64,000 bases of DNA from assembly GCF_016906535.1 (NCBI RefSeq), contig NC_057383.1:1860001-1924000 (forward strand). The letters are read 5' to 3'. The notes beneath the pieces are model-generated. The model was not told the DNA's origin. It did not search any database and worked only from the letters and a program-made list of their open reading frames with translations. Positions within the stretch are counted from its first letter, which is position 1. Every line of letters begins with the position of its first letter. Source of the stretch: Rhizoctonia solani. Lineage: Eukaryota > Basidiomycota > Agaricomycetes > Cantharellales > Ceratobasidiaceae. Of the stretch, positions 46,250-56,962 are shown piece by piece. Both the position numbers and the translations under genes were made by a program.

Positions 46250-49200
46250 ATGGCCACTAGTAACAGTTGTATAGAGATTTGTCATGTATCTACAGTATCA
46301 AAATTATCACCCCTCTTCACAATCCCTATACAACCAAAGCAAGCAGAATCTATAGAAGTCCTGATTGACTCAGGCGCAACCTCCTCATTTATGCACCCCC
46401 AAACCGCGGAATCACTCCGCTTACCACTCATTGACCTCCCTTCCCCTCGCACCGTAACTATGCTCGATGGGTCGAGCCCCCAGGCTGGAAAAATCTGGAA
46501 GAAGGCCTCCCTAACCTTCTCCCTTGATGGTAAACAAATGACCGAGACCTTCCTAATCTGTAACACAGGGTCTCACGCCGCCATCTTGGGATTGAAATGG
46601 CTGGACGCGCACAACCCAGAGATTGATTGGAATACGCAAACCCTCACCTTTCCTCACGCTGTACCGGAACATGTGGCCATTGCCGAGGAGGAAGAAGCAG
46701 ACAAGAACCCGCTTGAAGGAGTACCCTCCAAATACCATAGATACGCCAAGGTATTTGGAGAGGAGGAATTCAACAAGCTTCCCCCTCATAGGCACTACGA
46801 TATTGGGATCAAGCTCATGGAAGAGGGTCCCCTGAACTCTCCCCTGTACAGCATGACGGACGCCAAATCCGCCACTCTCAAGGACTGGCTCAGGGACAAG
46901 TTGAAAGCAGGGAAGATCCGTCCTAGCAAATCCTCAATTAGCTCCCCTGTTATGTTTGTTCCAAAAAAGGATGGCTCCCGCCGACTGGTCGTTGACTACC
47001 GCCGCCTCAATAACCGGACAAAGAAGAATGTCTATCCGTTGCCTCGCCCAGATGATCTCATGGCCCAGCTCCGCAGCACCAAAATCTTTACTAAGCTAGA
47101 TCTAAGGTGGGGGTACAACAATGTCCAGGTAAAAGAAGGCAACGAATGGAAAACTGCCTTCCGTACCAAATATGGCTTATACAAGTCCCTGGTCATGACT
47201 TTTGGCCTGACAAACGCACCCGCGGCTTTCCAACACTTTATGAACAAGTTATTCAAAGACTTACTTGATGTATGCGTCATCATTTACCTTGATGATATCC
47301 TTATTTACTCCAAGGATGACGCATCACACACGCAACACGTTCATGAGGTCCTCAAACGGTTAATGGAGAACCAGCTATTCTGCAAGGCATCCAAATGTAC
47401 CTTTCACGTCACCTCTGTGGAATACCTTGGGATCATTGTCTCTGACAAGGGTTTTAGTCTGGATAAGCTCAAGATCCAAGCGGTTCAGGAATGGCCGGTA
47501 CCTACTAAGGTTAAGGAAGTTCAGTCGTTCCTAGGCTTTGCCAACTTCCTTTGTCGCTTTGTCGCCAACTTTAGCCACATAGCCAGGCCGTTACACAACC
47601 TTGTCAAGAAGGACATACCCTGGAAATGGGAAGTAAGGGAGCAGGAAGCATTCCAAAATCTAAAGGATGCTATTACCAACGCACCGGTATTGTGCCACGC
47701 CAACCCCACTAAGCCGTACTTCCTTGAGACCAATGCCTCAGGCGCAGCACTGGGTTCCATTCTAAGCCAAAGACAGGAAGATGGGCGTCTCCACCCACTA
47801 GGGTTCCTGTCAGAATCCTTCAAAGGGGCTGAACAGAATTACGATACCCACGACAAGGAACTCCTGGCCATCATTTGGTCATTTGAATACTGGCGCATCT
47901 TTCTGGAAGGGACCCTGCATCCAATCACTGTCTTCACGGATCACCGGAACTTGGAATACTGGAAGGAATCTTGCACTTTCAATCGACGCCATGCCCGATG
48001 GCACCTACTACTGGCTGGCTATAACTTCCAGATTGTGTACAGACCCAGTAAACAGTCAGGGAAGCCAGATGCACTGTCACGCCAAGCAGACCATGCCGAT
48101 ATTCCTCCTGCAGATCAAACCATGCTCCCAGACCCTGTCTTTGCCAACGTTGCGCTAGTCTTGCCAGAAAAGGAATTACAACGCCAGATCGAGCAATCCC
48201 TAGACCAAGACAAGTCCTTGGAGGAAATCCTCCAATTCCTCCAAAACGAATCAAAGGCACCACCTTCCATCAAACAAGCATTCAAGGATTACAAAATGGA
48301 AGCCAGGTTGTTATTCTACCAAGGACAAATTGTAGTACCAGATGTAGGCACCCTAAGGACGGACCTGCTACGGATATTCCACGATAGCCCCTTAGCGGGA
48401 CATCCTGGTAGACAACAAACCCTAGAATTGGTCTTGCGCAACTACTACTGGCCTGGCATCCGTGCGGACACCTATTGGCACGTGGACTCCTGTGAAACAT
48501 GTCAACAAATCAGGAAGCCCAAGTATGCGTCTATTCCACCTCAGCCCCTAGAACTTCCAACTAGACCCTGGCAACACGTTTCTTACGACATGATTGTGGA
48601 CTTACCTAAGGACGGAAACCACGACTCAATCCTGGTCATCATTGATAGCTTCACCAAGTACGGGATATTTGTCAAATGCTCCAAGAAGCTGAAAGCCCTG
48701 GAACTAGCGGAATTATTCCTGGAACACGTATGGAAACGACACGGCATGCCCAAGAAAACAATCTCAGATAGAGGAAGAGTGTTCAACAACAAGTTCCTGA
48801 AGGCGCTGTACAAACGTCTGGGAATAGACCCCCACTTCTCCTTGGCGTATCATCCCCAGAGCAACGGACAGACAGAACGAGTCAACCCATCCATTGAACA
48901 TTTCCTCAGGGCATACTCAGGGGTCAACCAACAAGACTGGACCAAATGGCTGCCAATGGCCGAATTTGCCTACAACAACGCGGTACACAGTAGCACCGGA
49001 AAAACTCCCTTCAAAGCCCTGTATGGATGGGAGCCCACCTTGACCCCGTCCAACGTACCAACAGACGTTCCGGAAGCAGACAACCTTGCCCAGACAATGG
49101 AGGCACAATGGAAGGAAGTAGAATCCGCCTTACGGCAATCCAAGCAACGGATGATAGCCGGAGAAGACGGGAACCCAGTGGAATTTGAGATCGGAGAAGA

Positions 49201-49651
49201 AGCATGGCTGGACTCCAAAAACGTAAATCTCAAGACCCTGAGCCCCAAGTTAACCAAGCAATGCTTAGGGCCATTCAAAGTTATTGAGAAGATATCCAAC
49301 CACGCCTACCGACTTGAGCTACCCCCAACTATGCGTATCCACAACGTTTTCTATGTGGGACTCCTATCCAAGGTCAAAAGGGACAAGAAACGCGCCTTTG
49401 AAATTCGTCCCCCACCAGTCACCATAGACGGAGAAGAGGAATATGAAGTGGAGGGGATCACTGATGCCAAAGAAAGGAACGGAGAATGGTTTTTCCGAGT
49501 CAAGTGGAAGGGTTATGGGTCAGAAGAGAACACGTGGGAACCCAGGGAGAACCTAAAAAACGCAGGGAAAATTTTGGAAAAATATGAGAAGGACATGAGA
49601 AAGAAGGCCCTTGGCGCCGCCAAGGCCCTTAGAGGGGGGGCAGTGTTGTAG
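46250..49651 (+). CDS. pol polyprotein with chromodomain, Gypsy element 1
   Basis: 1133 residues counted from the first ATG; in the element it would be made as a Gag-Pol fusion by frameshift. Aspartic protease LIDSGATSSF at about residue 39. Reverse transcriptase with a VDYRRLN motif and catalytic IYLDDILIYS at about 344. RNase H segment with TDHRNLEYW at about 563. Integrase zinc part with GHPGRQQ and CETCQQ (715-755) and core with YDMIVDLPKDG, SDRG and SNGQTERVN. The C-terminal chromodomain is at about 1064-1115 (RVKWKGYGSEENTWEPREN). The stop TAG lies inside the start of the 3' LTR, so coding and LTR overlap by 8 bp. The purine tract AGAGGGGGGG just before is coding and likely the plus-strand primer. 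Intact. Confidence 0.95.
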   Translation: MATSNSCIEICHVSTVSKLSPLFTIPIQPKQAESIEVLIDSGATSSFMHPQTAESLRLPLIDLPSPRTVTMLDGSSPQAGKIWKKASLTFSLDGKQMTETFLICNTGSHAAILGLKWLDAHNPEIDWNTQTLTFPHAVPEHVAIAEEEEADKNPLEGVPSKYHRYAKVFGEEEFNKLPPHRHYDIGIKLMEEGPLNSPLYSMTDAKSATLKDWLRDKLKAGKIRPSKSSISSPVMFVPKKDGSRRLVVDYRRLNNRTKKNVYPLPRPDDLMAQLRSTKIFTKLDLRWGYNNVQVKEGNEWKTAFRTKYGLYKSLVMTFGLTNAPAAFQHFMNKLFKDLLDVCVIIYLDDILIYSKDDASHTQHVHEVLKRLMENQLFCKASKCTFHVTSVEYLGIIVSDKGFSLDKLKIQAVQEWPVPTKVKEVQSFLGFANFLCRFVANFSHIARPLHNLVKKDIPWKWEVREQEAFQNLKDAITNAPVLCHANPTKPYFLETNASGAALGSILSQRQEDGRLHPLGFLSESFKGAEQNYDTHDKELLAIIWSFEYWRIFLEGTLHPITVFTDHRNLEYWKESCTFNRRHARWHLLLAGYNFQIVYRPSKQSGKPDALSRQADHADIPPADQTMLPDPVFANVALVLPEKELQRQIEQSLDQDKSLEEILQFLQNESKAPPSIKQAFKDYKMEARLLFYQGQIVVPDVGTLRTDLLRIFHDSPLAGHPGRQQTLELVLRNYYWPGIRADTYWHVDSCETCQQIRKPKYASIPPQPLELPTRPWQHVSYDMIVDLPKDGNHDSILVIIDSFTKYGIFVKCSKKLKALELAELFLEHVWKRHGMPKKTISDRGRVFNNKFLKALYKRLGIDPHFSLAYHPQSNGQTERVNPSIEHFLRAYSGVNQQDWTKWLPMAEFAYNNAVHSSTGKTPFKALYGWEPTLTPSNVPTDVPEADNLAQTMEAQWKEVESALRQSKQRMIAGEDGNPVEFEIGEEAWLDSKNVNLKTLSPKLTKQCLGPFKVIEKISNHAYRLELPPTMRIHNVFYVGLLSKVKRDKKRAFEIRPPPVTIDGEEEYEVEGITDAKERNGEWFFRVKWKGYGSEENTWEPRENLKNAGKILEKYEKDMRKKALGAAKALRGGAVL

Positions 49652-50224
49652 ACACAGTCGATACCAGGGAATTTATTCCCATTTTCTCGGATTTAAACGA
49701 AGGCAAATGGAGAACATTTTCGATCACGTGACTTCGGCGCTTATATCATACGCTAAGCGCCGAGCCACGTCCCCATCCGCGCTTAATCAGCATACGTAGC
49801 CACCTCCACCTATGACATCATCATGACACGTCAATGACGCGTATGCATGAGTAAGGCCGACTGCGGAACGGGGTTCTTATTGGTTATGGTATTTGATATA
49901 ATGTAATTGTAAATAGTACTCCTGTAGAATATATAAGGAGGCCAACCAACCATGGTAACACCCAGGTCAATTACCTCTTGTTGCATCCCATCACTGTACG
50001 AGGACCTTAGGTCCAGTAACTACTTAGTTCACTAGTTTCACGTTGCCTTAAGCGGCTTCTACACTGTACTTAGGTAGCTTGTCATTGCCCTTACAGGTCT
50101 TGACACCGTAGTATAGTTGGTCGTTGTCGTAGGTAGCTTGCTCACCGCCTTACGCGGTTTTCCACTTAGTCACTCCCGGCCGCAAGCGCCCACCTCCTTG
50201 ACGTCCTTATAGACGTCTAGGACA
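49644..50224 (+). repeat. 3' LTR (581 bp)
   Basis: Same ends and length as the 5' LTR; 11 differences, all transitions, 10 of them at CpG positions. Followed by TSD GGTCA at 50225-50229. Confidence 0.95.
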
Positions 50225-50229
50225 GGTCA
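50225..50229. repeat. 5-bp target site duplication, right
   Basis: GGTCA, partner of 43784-43788. Confidence 0.9.
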
Positions 50230-50260
50230 CACCAATCATGTTAACGGTTGCATCAGGGTC

Positions 50261-50830
50261 TGTCCTAGATGTCTGTAAGGACGTTGAGGAGGAGGGCGCT
50301 TGCGGCCGGGTGTAACTGCGTAAGGCAATGGCAAGCTATCCTACAACAACGACCAGCTATACTACGATGACCAAGGTTGTAAGGACGATGGCAAGCTAGG
50401 TAGGTACAACAAAGAAGCCGCTTAAGGCGGTGTGGACTGAGTAACTAAGTGGAGTTGCTGGGCTGTAAGACCCTTGTACAATGTGGGATGCAACAAGAGG
50501 TAATTGACCTGGGTGTTACCATGGTTGGTTGGCCTCCTTATATATTCTACAAGCTAGCTAATTACAAATGTGTTATATCCAATACTGTATCAAATAAGAA
50601 CCCCGCTCCGCAGTTGGTCTTACTTATGCATACGTGTCACTGACGTGTCATGATGACGTCATAGGTGGAGGTGGCTACGTGTGATGGGTAAGCGCGGATG
50701 GGGACGTGGCTTGGCGCTTAGCGTATGATATAAGCGCCAAAGTCACGTGATTGAAAATGTTGTCCGTTGGTCTTCGTTTAAATTCGAGAAAATGGGAATA
50801 AATTCCCTGGTATCCAGTGTGTCTACAACA
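50261..50830 (-). repeat. solo LTR of a related Gypsy copy, TSD GGGTC
   Basis: Reverse complement begins TGTTGTAGACAC and ends TAGGACA, like the neighbouring LTR but more diverged. It is flanked by GGGTC at 50256-50260 and 50831-50835. It lies 36 bp from the 3' LTR in the opposite orientation. It is the product of LTR-LTR recombination and also interrupts the transposase gene. Confidence 0.93.
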
Positions 50831-53800
50831 GGGTCGTTCTTGTTCTCATCTCTCTGAAATGTAAACTAACACAAAATTAATACAAAATAATAACGGTCAT
50901 GGGTGACTTACACAAACAAAAGACAAGTCGCGTTTGCCATAAATAGACAAGGGATTGCATGCAACGGCCAAACGGATACAATCACCCCCGTCACCTATTT
51001 GGAGCTTTCCCCAGCGTTTGCATTGCTCCGGTAAGTACGCAAGCCACCCGTGGTATGTAAGACAAGGTAGCTGCTGAAAGTTGTTGGTGCAAAAGTACCT
51101 GGCAACATGTTGGCAGATGGTGCCTTTGAGACAAAACTTGCGGAGGCGGGGGAATCAAAGGATGATATCGTGCTGTTCATCTATCAAGGTATGAGTACCC
51201 AAAATTAATCCATAAATTTACTCACATTCAGGGTACATAAATTCCATTCAACTGATCGGAGCCGGCGCATTGTTCTTGCCAAAGAGCAGTGCCTTTTGAA
51301 TGCTTGGGAATTGATTCGCTATTGCGGCGATTTGGCCCATATGAAGGACATGTTTGCTGATTGTCACATATGGTACTACTTTGGACTTGGCGCAAAAAGT
51401 GACTTCATGGCAGTATTGCTCCATACAAAATGACCATGCAACCCAGACAGGCCCGCAGCGGAGAACATTGTTGGCAACATGAAGAAGCGCATGTAGAGTT
51501 AGTTTACAGACACACAGCCTGTTGTATTTATATTGATAATAATATCTATTAAGAACATTAGTCTTGCAAGTGAGCAAAATTCAAGACTTACTCTTCAAAA
51601 CCCTTGACGTAATGAGCAATCTTGTCTCTGAGTTGCTCTATTTGAGCTGTAGTGTTAGTAACTGAGGTAAGACACTTCATGATCTCCACAAGCTCCAGGT
51701 AATGTTCGTAGTATTTCTTGGCAAGCCGTCCACGTAGAACTACTGGTCCAATAAAAACTAGCCAGAAAGCCCAAGTCTCACCGCAAAAAACCGCTTGGCT
51801 AGTCTGAATGTTGGGCAAGGGTCGAATGAATGCGGCAGGTAGTGTTTTTGAAGCCTCTTTGGTCTCAAGTCCAATAGCGGCCCAGTCGTCAGCAGATATC
51901 AAATAATCCTCGTTGCCAGAATCATCAATGCTGTGACAAGATCCAGTCCAAAGTGAGATAAGTTCACGGCCATGATTGAGAAGAAACAAGTGAAGGTATT
52001 TGTGCGGGTACAAGTCAGGCCAACAAATCAAGGGAATGCGGTCAAGGATCAAATGGTTGATGAGTCTGTAGTTCTTAGACAAGGCATCACGTTGGCGCTT
52101 TGTGTTGGCAGCATCCATTTCTCCAAGTTGGTCAGCGATCCTAGCTTTGGTGCGGAGAGGGAGATTGAGTGGGTTGTACGAAGGAATTGTATTGGGCGGG
52201 AAATCCTGTGGGTCAGGTCTGCCATCTGGGATTGCGTCGGGGTAGTTGGCTGGGTTAGCAAGAGGGATGTAATAACCCTTGCGGCAGGTATGATAAACAC
52301 CAATGGCCTCGCACGCGCGACAAGGAACCTTGCCGTTTGGTCCTTTCATTTGGGTCACGTGCTTGATTGCCTGCATGTTGCCCGAAATGAGAAAAGCATG
52401 GGCCCGTAACTTGAACCGTTCCTGCCTAGTGACGTCGTAAGTCTCAACCCCACAAGCCTGTTTGATTGCCTCCCCCACAAACGGCTCCAGGTACGAGTCA
52501 AAATCCTTTGGCTGGTTTGGTCCAGGGATAACGCCCAGGGGAATCAAATTGCAAAGCTTAACGCGTTTGCTTGCAGGGAGATTTAAATTGATGGCCATAA
52601 TCGGCCAACAAGTACTTTTCTCAGAATGCGCCTGCTTGAATAGGTTGACGCCATCTGTCATGACCGCATAGGCAATGTTGCAAGATCCATGAAAATACCG
52701 GACTCCCAAGTCCTCACCTTTGACAATAATGTTACTTTCACACAGATCTTTATAGCGTTGCAAGTCAATGTAATCATCCATCCGGCCTTCTTCCTGTGTA
52801 TAGTTGGCTCAATAATACATTCTCTTAATCATCTCCAGGTTGTTGAAATACCCCTGGAATCAAGGGGTTGTTGGGAGATACTCAAAAACCTGGCGTGGTC
52901 TTCCCTTTGAGTCATAGCGCGGCTCCTTACATGTAGAGCATATATCCTCGTTGGCGTAGGGTCCAGTGAATGCGTGACAGACGTTGATGCAGCAGTCAAT
53001 TGGTTGAGGGGATATCCCAGAAAGAATAGCAAGCTTTTGGTGTAAGCAATAGGCTGAGAGCAAATAGATTTTTTCCCAAAATGAATACCAACTACGTTTG
53101 TAGTTGCGCTGCGAGATGTGTCCAAACAGTCGTATAGCCATCATCTTGATGCTATCCATTTCTTCCTTGGTAAGAGTTTTGGCAACTGGTAATTGTAATT
53201 GTAAGATATTGCGTGCAAGAACTAAAAAAAGGAAAAAGAAAACTTACTAATGTTGTCCATTTCAAGAGTGTCTTTGTCAAACCAACAATTGTACTCGCAA
53301 TAATCCTCCTCCGTGATGTGTGCAAATCCATCCTCGTCAGGGGGTTCCTCGTTGTCGGGCGGGGGAGTTGGCGTTTGCAAGGGAATGCAAACAGGGTTGT
53401 CAATATTGTGCCAATTGGCATGCAAGTCCTCCAACTCAGACAGCTTGCTGTCAAGGTGTGCGCCCATGTATGCATCAATATTGTTAAAGCTGTTGTCTGA
53501 ATTTAAAATATAATGCAAATTTAGCTGCATACATTCGCAAAATACTAACCTCCAAGCCCTAAATCCCCTCCACGGTCTTTGTACTGATGCGCATTATGCA
53601 TCGTATGGTCAATATCCATTCCATTCTCACTATTTTCAGCGTTGTCCTCATTGTCTTCAATGTTGCCCGCACGCAAAAGTTGGTCTAGCCGCTGGGCTTT
53701 GGCTAGATGTCAATAGCGGGTGCGTATGTGGCACTCATGGGGGGTAGTACCATACTTATTTATTCCACAGTAACACCAAACACGCTCTCCGGTGACTGCT

Positions 53801-54142
53801 CTACGGTCGGGCATGTTGCGGTCGGACTTAGTGAAATTTGTTGGTTGTGGTCACGTGCTGATGGAAATTGCCGATTCCTTGCGCTCATTCGACCGCTGCC
53901 CTCCTTGCACCCTCTTGCTCTTAGCCACCACTAGCCACCCCCCGTTCTACTCCCCCAGCTGAAATTGCTCAAAATTGGCTTATACCAATAGATAAAGTGG
54001 CTCAAATTGTTCTCCATTATCATCCAATAGCCCCCTACATTTCCAACGCATCCCATATTGTCCAGTTGCAAAGACTGGGTAAGTGACATTTCACCAATTT
54101 TGTAATTTCTACTAATATGATCTCTTTATTCTAGTATCTACA

Positions 54143-55381
54143 ATGTCTCAAGACATCCTAGCATTGTTATCAAAGTTTGCAGCTAACCCTGATCTCCTCC
54201 CACAGTTCCAGGCGTTCCTTGAGGCACAGGGCGCCGCAAAGTCATCAGTCCCTGGTAAGTACATTGTTTAGTACATTGAAAACAGCTATTCAACGTTGCA
54301 GAAGGTGGATATATTTTATCTAGATTTATTACGCATTTTTAACCCCCAACCCCAGAGTCTGGCCCACCCGCAGGCCCATTGATCCCCAATGCGGAAGAGA
54401 CACAAGGCCGACCAACCACACGTAATCAGTGCTTGACACCTTGGTAAGTATCTAAATACCGTATCTATTGAGCTGGACAGCTAATCACACAATCTGGTAG
54501 TCAAAAGTCACCTCCCCGGCGCTCTATCAAGTAAGTACTAGCATATATTCTGGCATGCTAACTTGTCAATTAATTAACTTAACAGGGATCACAAAAACAT
54601 GCAAAATCCATATCCTTCCCCTTCCGTTGATACTTCCATTTGGCATTCTTACCACTCCGACTCTTGCTCTCTCACTCACAATCATGCTTGTTCTCCAGCT
54701 TGTTCTCCAGCTCATTATCCGGCTTGTTCTCCCACTCGTAATTGTACTTGGTCTCCGGCTTTTGATTGTGCCTGGTCTTGCTGTTGTGATTGTGGTTGCG
54801 CCCGCCCCCACTCCCGCTCCCGTTCTTGCTCTTGCTCTCGGACCCGTTCTTGCTCTTGCTCTTGGACCCGTTCTTGCTCTTGCTCTTGTGTCCGGTCTTC
54901 TACTCACAATTGCGCCCCCGCCCGCTCCCGCTCTCAAGAGGGTCCTTATCATCACTCCAGCAACCAGCCTACCACTGAGACGGAGAAGCCAAGGGGCTGG
55001 GGCAAAGCAGATTATTACAATCAAATGCCAACATCTTATCAGAAAGGAGGCGGGTCAGAGGGCGGCAGACATGGTGGACACGTCTATGAATTTTTCAAAG
55101 GTGCCAAGGTCATCAAAGCCACTTTCCTCGAGCGCATGTCCCGCCAGGAGGCACACAAATTTATAGTCAAGCATGGTCACCCTTTTGGACACAAATACAA
55201 CATGTACTTTAATCCATACAGATATGTGCCCAAGGATCCAAAGGCGGTTGCGCGCATACATCAGCCCCCTGGTGTCACAACTCAGCTCGGACCTATGGTT
55301 CAAGGGGGCTTAAAGTCCGTGGCACTATCACCAATGGACTATGAGAAAGGTAGAGGGGCAACTAGGGCCCAGGGGTTATGA
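54143..55381 (+). CDS. spliced Cys/Ser/Arg-rich ORF beside the transposase, function unknown
   Basis: Four exons, 54143-54254, 54356-54443, 54501-54530 and 54586-55381, stay in frame and give 341 aa. The N-terminal helix is MSQDILALLSKFAANPDLLP. A Pro-rich linker follows, then an unusual Cys/Ser/Arg/Thr-rich block built on a 24-bp tandem repeat. The C-terminal half is ordinary-looking (HVYEFFKGAKVIKATF, MSRQEAHKFIVKHGHPFG, YMYFNPYRYVPKDP). It is divergent from the Tnp2 gene, about 330 bp from its start codon, so it may be the second ORF of the same CACTA element. Its stop codon coincides with the presumed edge of the next LTR (55379), so the natural C-terminus may be lost. No family recognised. 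Confidence 0.6.
54820..54892 (+). repeat. 24-bp tandem repeat, about three units
   Basis: Repeated unit about CCGTTCTTGCTCTTGCTCTTGGAC, with point changes, encoding TRSCSCSW-like octapeptides inside the preceding ORF. Confidence 0.75.
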
Positions 55382-55721
55382 TATAGAGGTAGAGGGCAAC
55401 AATGGCCTGGATAAGATGCTTAAGTAATGTGCACTATAGCCAACTAAGGGCTTGGGCAAAGGGATAGGTAAGAGTGAGGTGAATTGACAAAGAGGTCAAG
55501 TCTTGCTGTTTTAGCGGCAACTTGACCTGGCTTATATACATGAGGAAAGCCACATCAAAAACAACAGTACTAAATAGTGAGTCATTTCACAATTTCACAT
55601 CATATATCAAATATGTCACGTGATCTTGATGAGTCATAAATATATACCAAAAAAGGAAACTATCTTGGAAAAAAGGTAGAAAATAGTAGAAAATTGTGTC
55701 ATGCCAATGCAGGTCATGACA
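55379..55721 (-). repeat. 3' LTR of the minus-strand Gypsy element (left edge tentative)
   Basis: On the minus strand it begins TGTCATGACCTG at 55721, right after a purine tract (GAAGAGGGGG) that follows the pol stop. A TATA-like TATATAAG lies near 55531-55540. The far edge at 55379 is a guess from the TG/CA rule; the 5' LTR is outside the visible part, so it cannot be checked here. Confidence 0.5.
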
Positions 55722-56401
55722 TTACCCCCTCTTCAAGCTCCAACTGCATCAGGGTGTTCCTTGTGAAATTCCTCTAGGGCTTCCTGAGCATTTCCCACAT
55801 TGTCTATTGGCTCCCACAAATTACTTCCTTCATCATAACCTTTCCATTTGACCAGGTACCATAACTTCTTTGTCTTCCCTTGTCCCTTCCACTTGCTCTC
55901 TAGGATTTTTTCTACTTCATATTCCTCTTCACCTTCTTCTGTGATGATAGGTGCAGGTTGAGGAGGGTTGCGCCCATGAGGATCAGGATGAAATTTTGTC
56001 AGAAGATTGATATGGAAAACTGGGTGTATGCGCATTGTATGAGGTAGTTGCAATTTATAGGCATGCAACCCAATTTTCTCAATTACCAGGTAAGGGCCTA
56101 GTTTTTTGTGACTAAGCTTGGTGGATGGTCTGTTGGTGGATATATTCTGATGACTCAACCAGGCTTTATCCCCTACTTGGATTTCTTCTTCTTTCCTGTG
56201 GCATTGATCATAGAAGTGTTTCATCCTTTCTTGTGACAAGGACAACGCTGCTTTGACTTCATCATAGCCTCTTTCTAGGAACTCCGCATGTTCATCCGCA
56301 TTGGGTACTGATTCGTCTGTCTTTTGACCTACAGAGAATCGGGGATTTGAGCCGTAACATATCTGGAATGGAGATTTGCCCGTAGAAGTTTGCTTTAGAT
56401 T

Positions 56402-56962
56402 TGTTATAACCTCCTTCCCTATACCATTAGAATTGCACGATTTTTCTTATATTTTTAGTATTTTTTCCGAACCTTGTATCTTATGTTTTTCGATCACGTG
56501 ATCTCGGCGCTTATTATGCCGAGATGCCGCGCCGAGATGCCGTGCCAAGGGCGCTTAGGAGAAATCCACGCTTCTGCGCAGTCCGCAGCACGCTTCTCTT
56601 TTCACATGTAGGCTTCTTTTCACACACGCACAGACCACATGTAGTTAGCAGTATTGTCTATATATACAGCAGGAAAATTGCTTGGAGACCCCAAGTTGAT
56701 TTTACCTTGTCTCATATTCATTGAGGAGGATTAGTCAGCCAGCTAAGTAGCCGGCCCCCCAGTAGTTCCCAGACGTTCACCACCCCTTAACTCACCACAC
56801 CTCCAGGCCTAAGGCCCTTTTGCATTAATTAGTAGTAGTAGTCCGCCTTAAGCGGAAGTAGCATAGCCTTGTTAGTTAGATTACATACGTGTTGCTTGTA
56901 GTAGTACGGCCTTAAGCGCCCGGCCCCACCAGCGTGTGCCCACCTTACAGTGGTGCACAACA
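56402..56962 (+). repeat. solo LTR inside pol, TSD AGATT
   Basis: 561 bp beginning TGTTATAACC and ending GCACAACA, with AGATT at 56397-56401 and 56963-56967. A TATA run (TATATATACAG) near 56658-56668 gives the plus orientation. It belongs to a different LTR family from element 1 but shares its CACGTG/GGCGCTTA block. Confidence 0.9.

Larger units (their letters stand above)
43789..50224 (+). mobile_element. Ty3/Gypsy chromovirus, full structure
   Basis: 6.4 kb element with 581-bp LTRs, 5-bp TSDs, gag with a zinc knuckle, pol with protease-RT-RNaseH-integrase, and a C-terminal chromodomain. Pol is fully open; gag has one in-frame stop (45792-45794). The two LTRs differ at 11 sites, all transitions. 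It sits inside the Tnp2 transposase gene in opposite orientation. One CpG change in gag is the only visible defect. Confidence 0.95.
43451..53814 (-). pseudogene. Tnp2-type CACTA (CMC) transposase, split by two LTR insertions
   Basis: Read from 53814 downward: a short Cys-containing N-terminus, then an acidic segment. Then come the zinc-like ICSTCKEPRYDSKGRPR part (52870-52950) and the Tnp2 core (51588-52781) with DGVNLF, NLNLPASKR, GVIPGPNQPKDFDSYL and a CRACEAIG knuckle. After an intron follow YYYQYKYNRLCVCKLTLHAL (51490-51555) and KLQIGDGGDCI (about 50970-51005). The coding C-terminus resumes only at 43783 and ends at 43451. Removing the LTR insertions and one copy of each TSD restores a single open frame across both junctions. 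A TGA at 53710-53712 also interrupts the N-terminal exon, so the copy is dead on two counts. Transposase family assignment rests on the core motifs. Confidence 0.85.

Noticed and set aside
47032..49299. Antisense frames within pol
   Set aside because: Shadows of a long conserved polyprotein frame.
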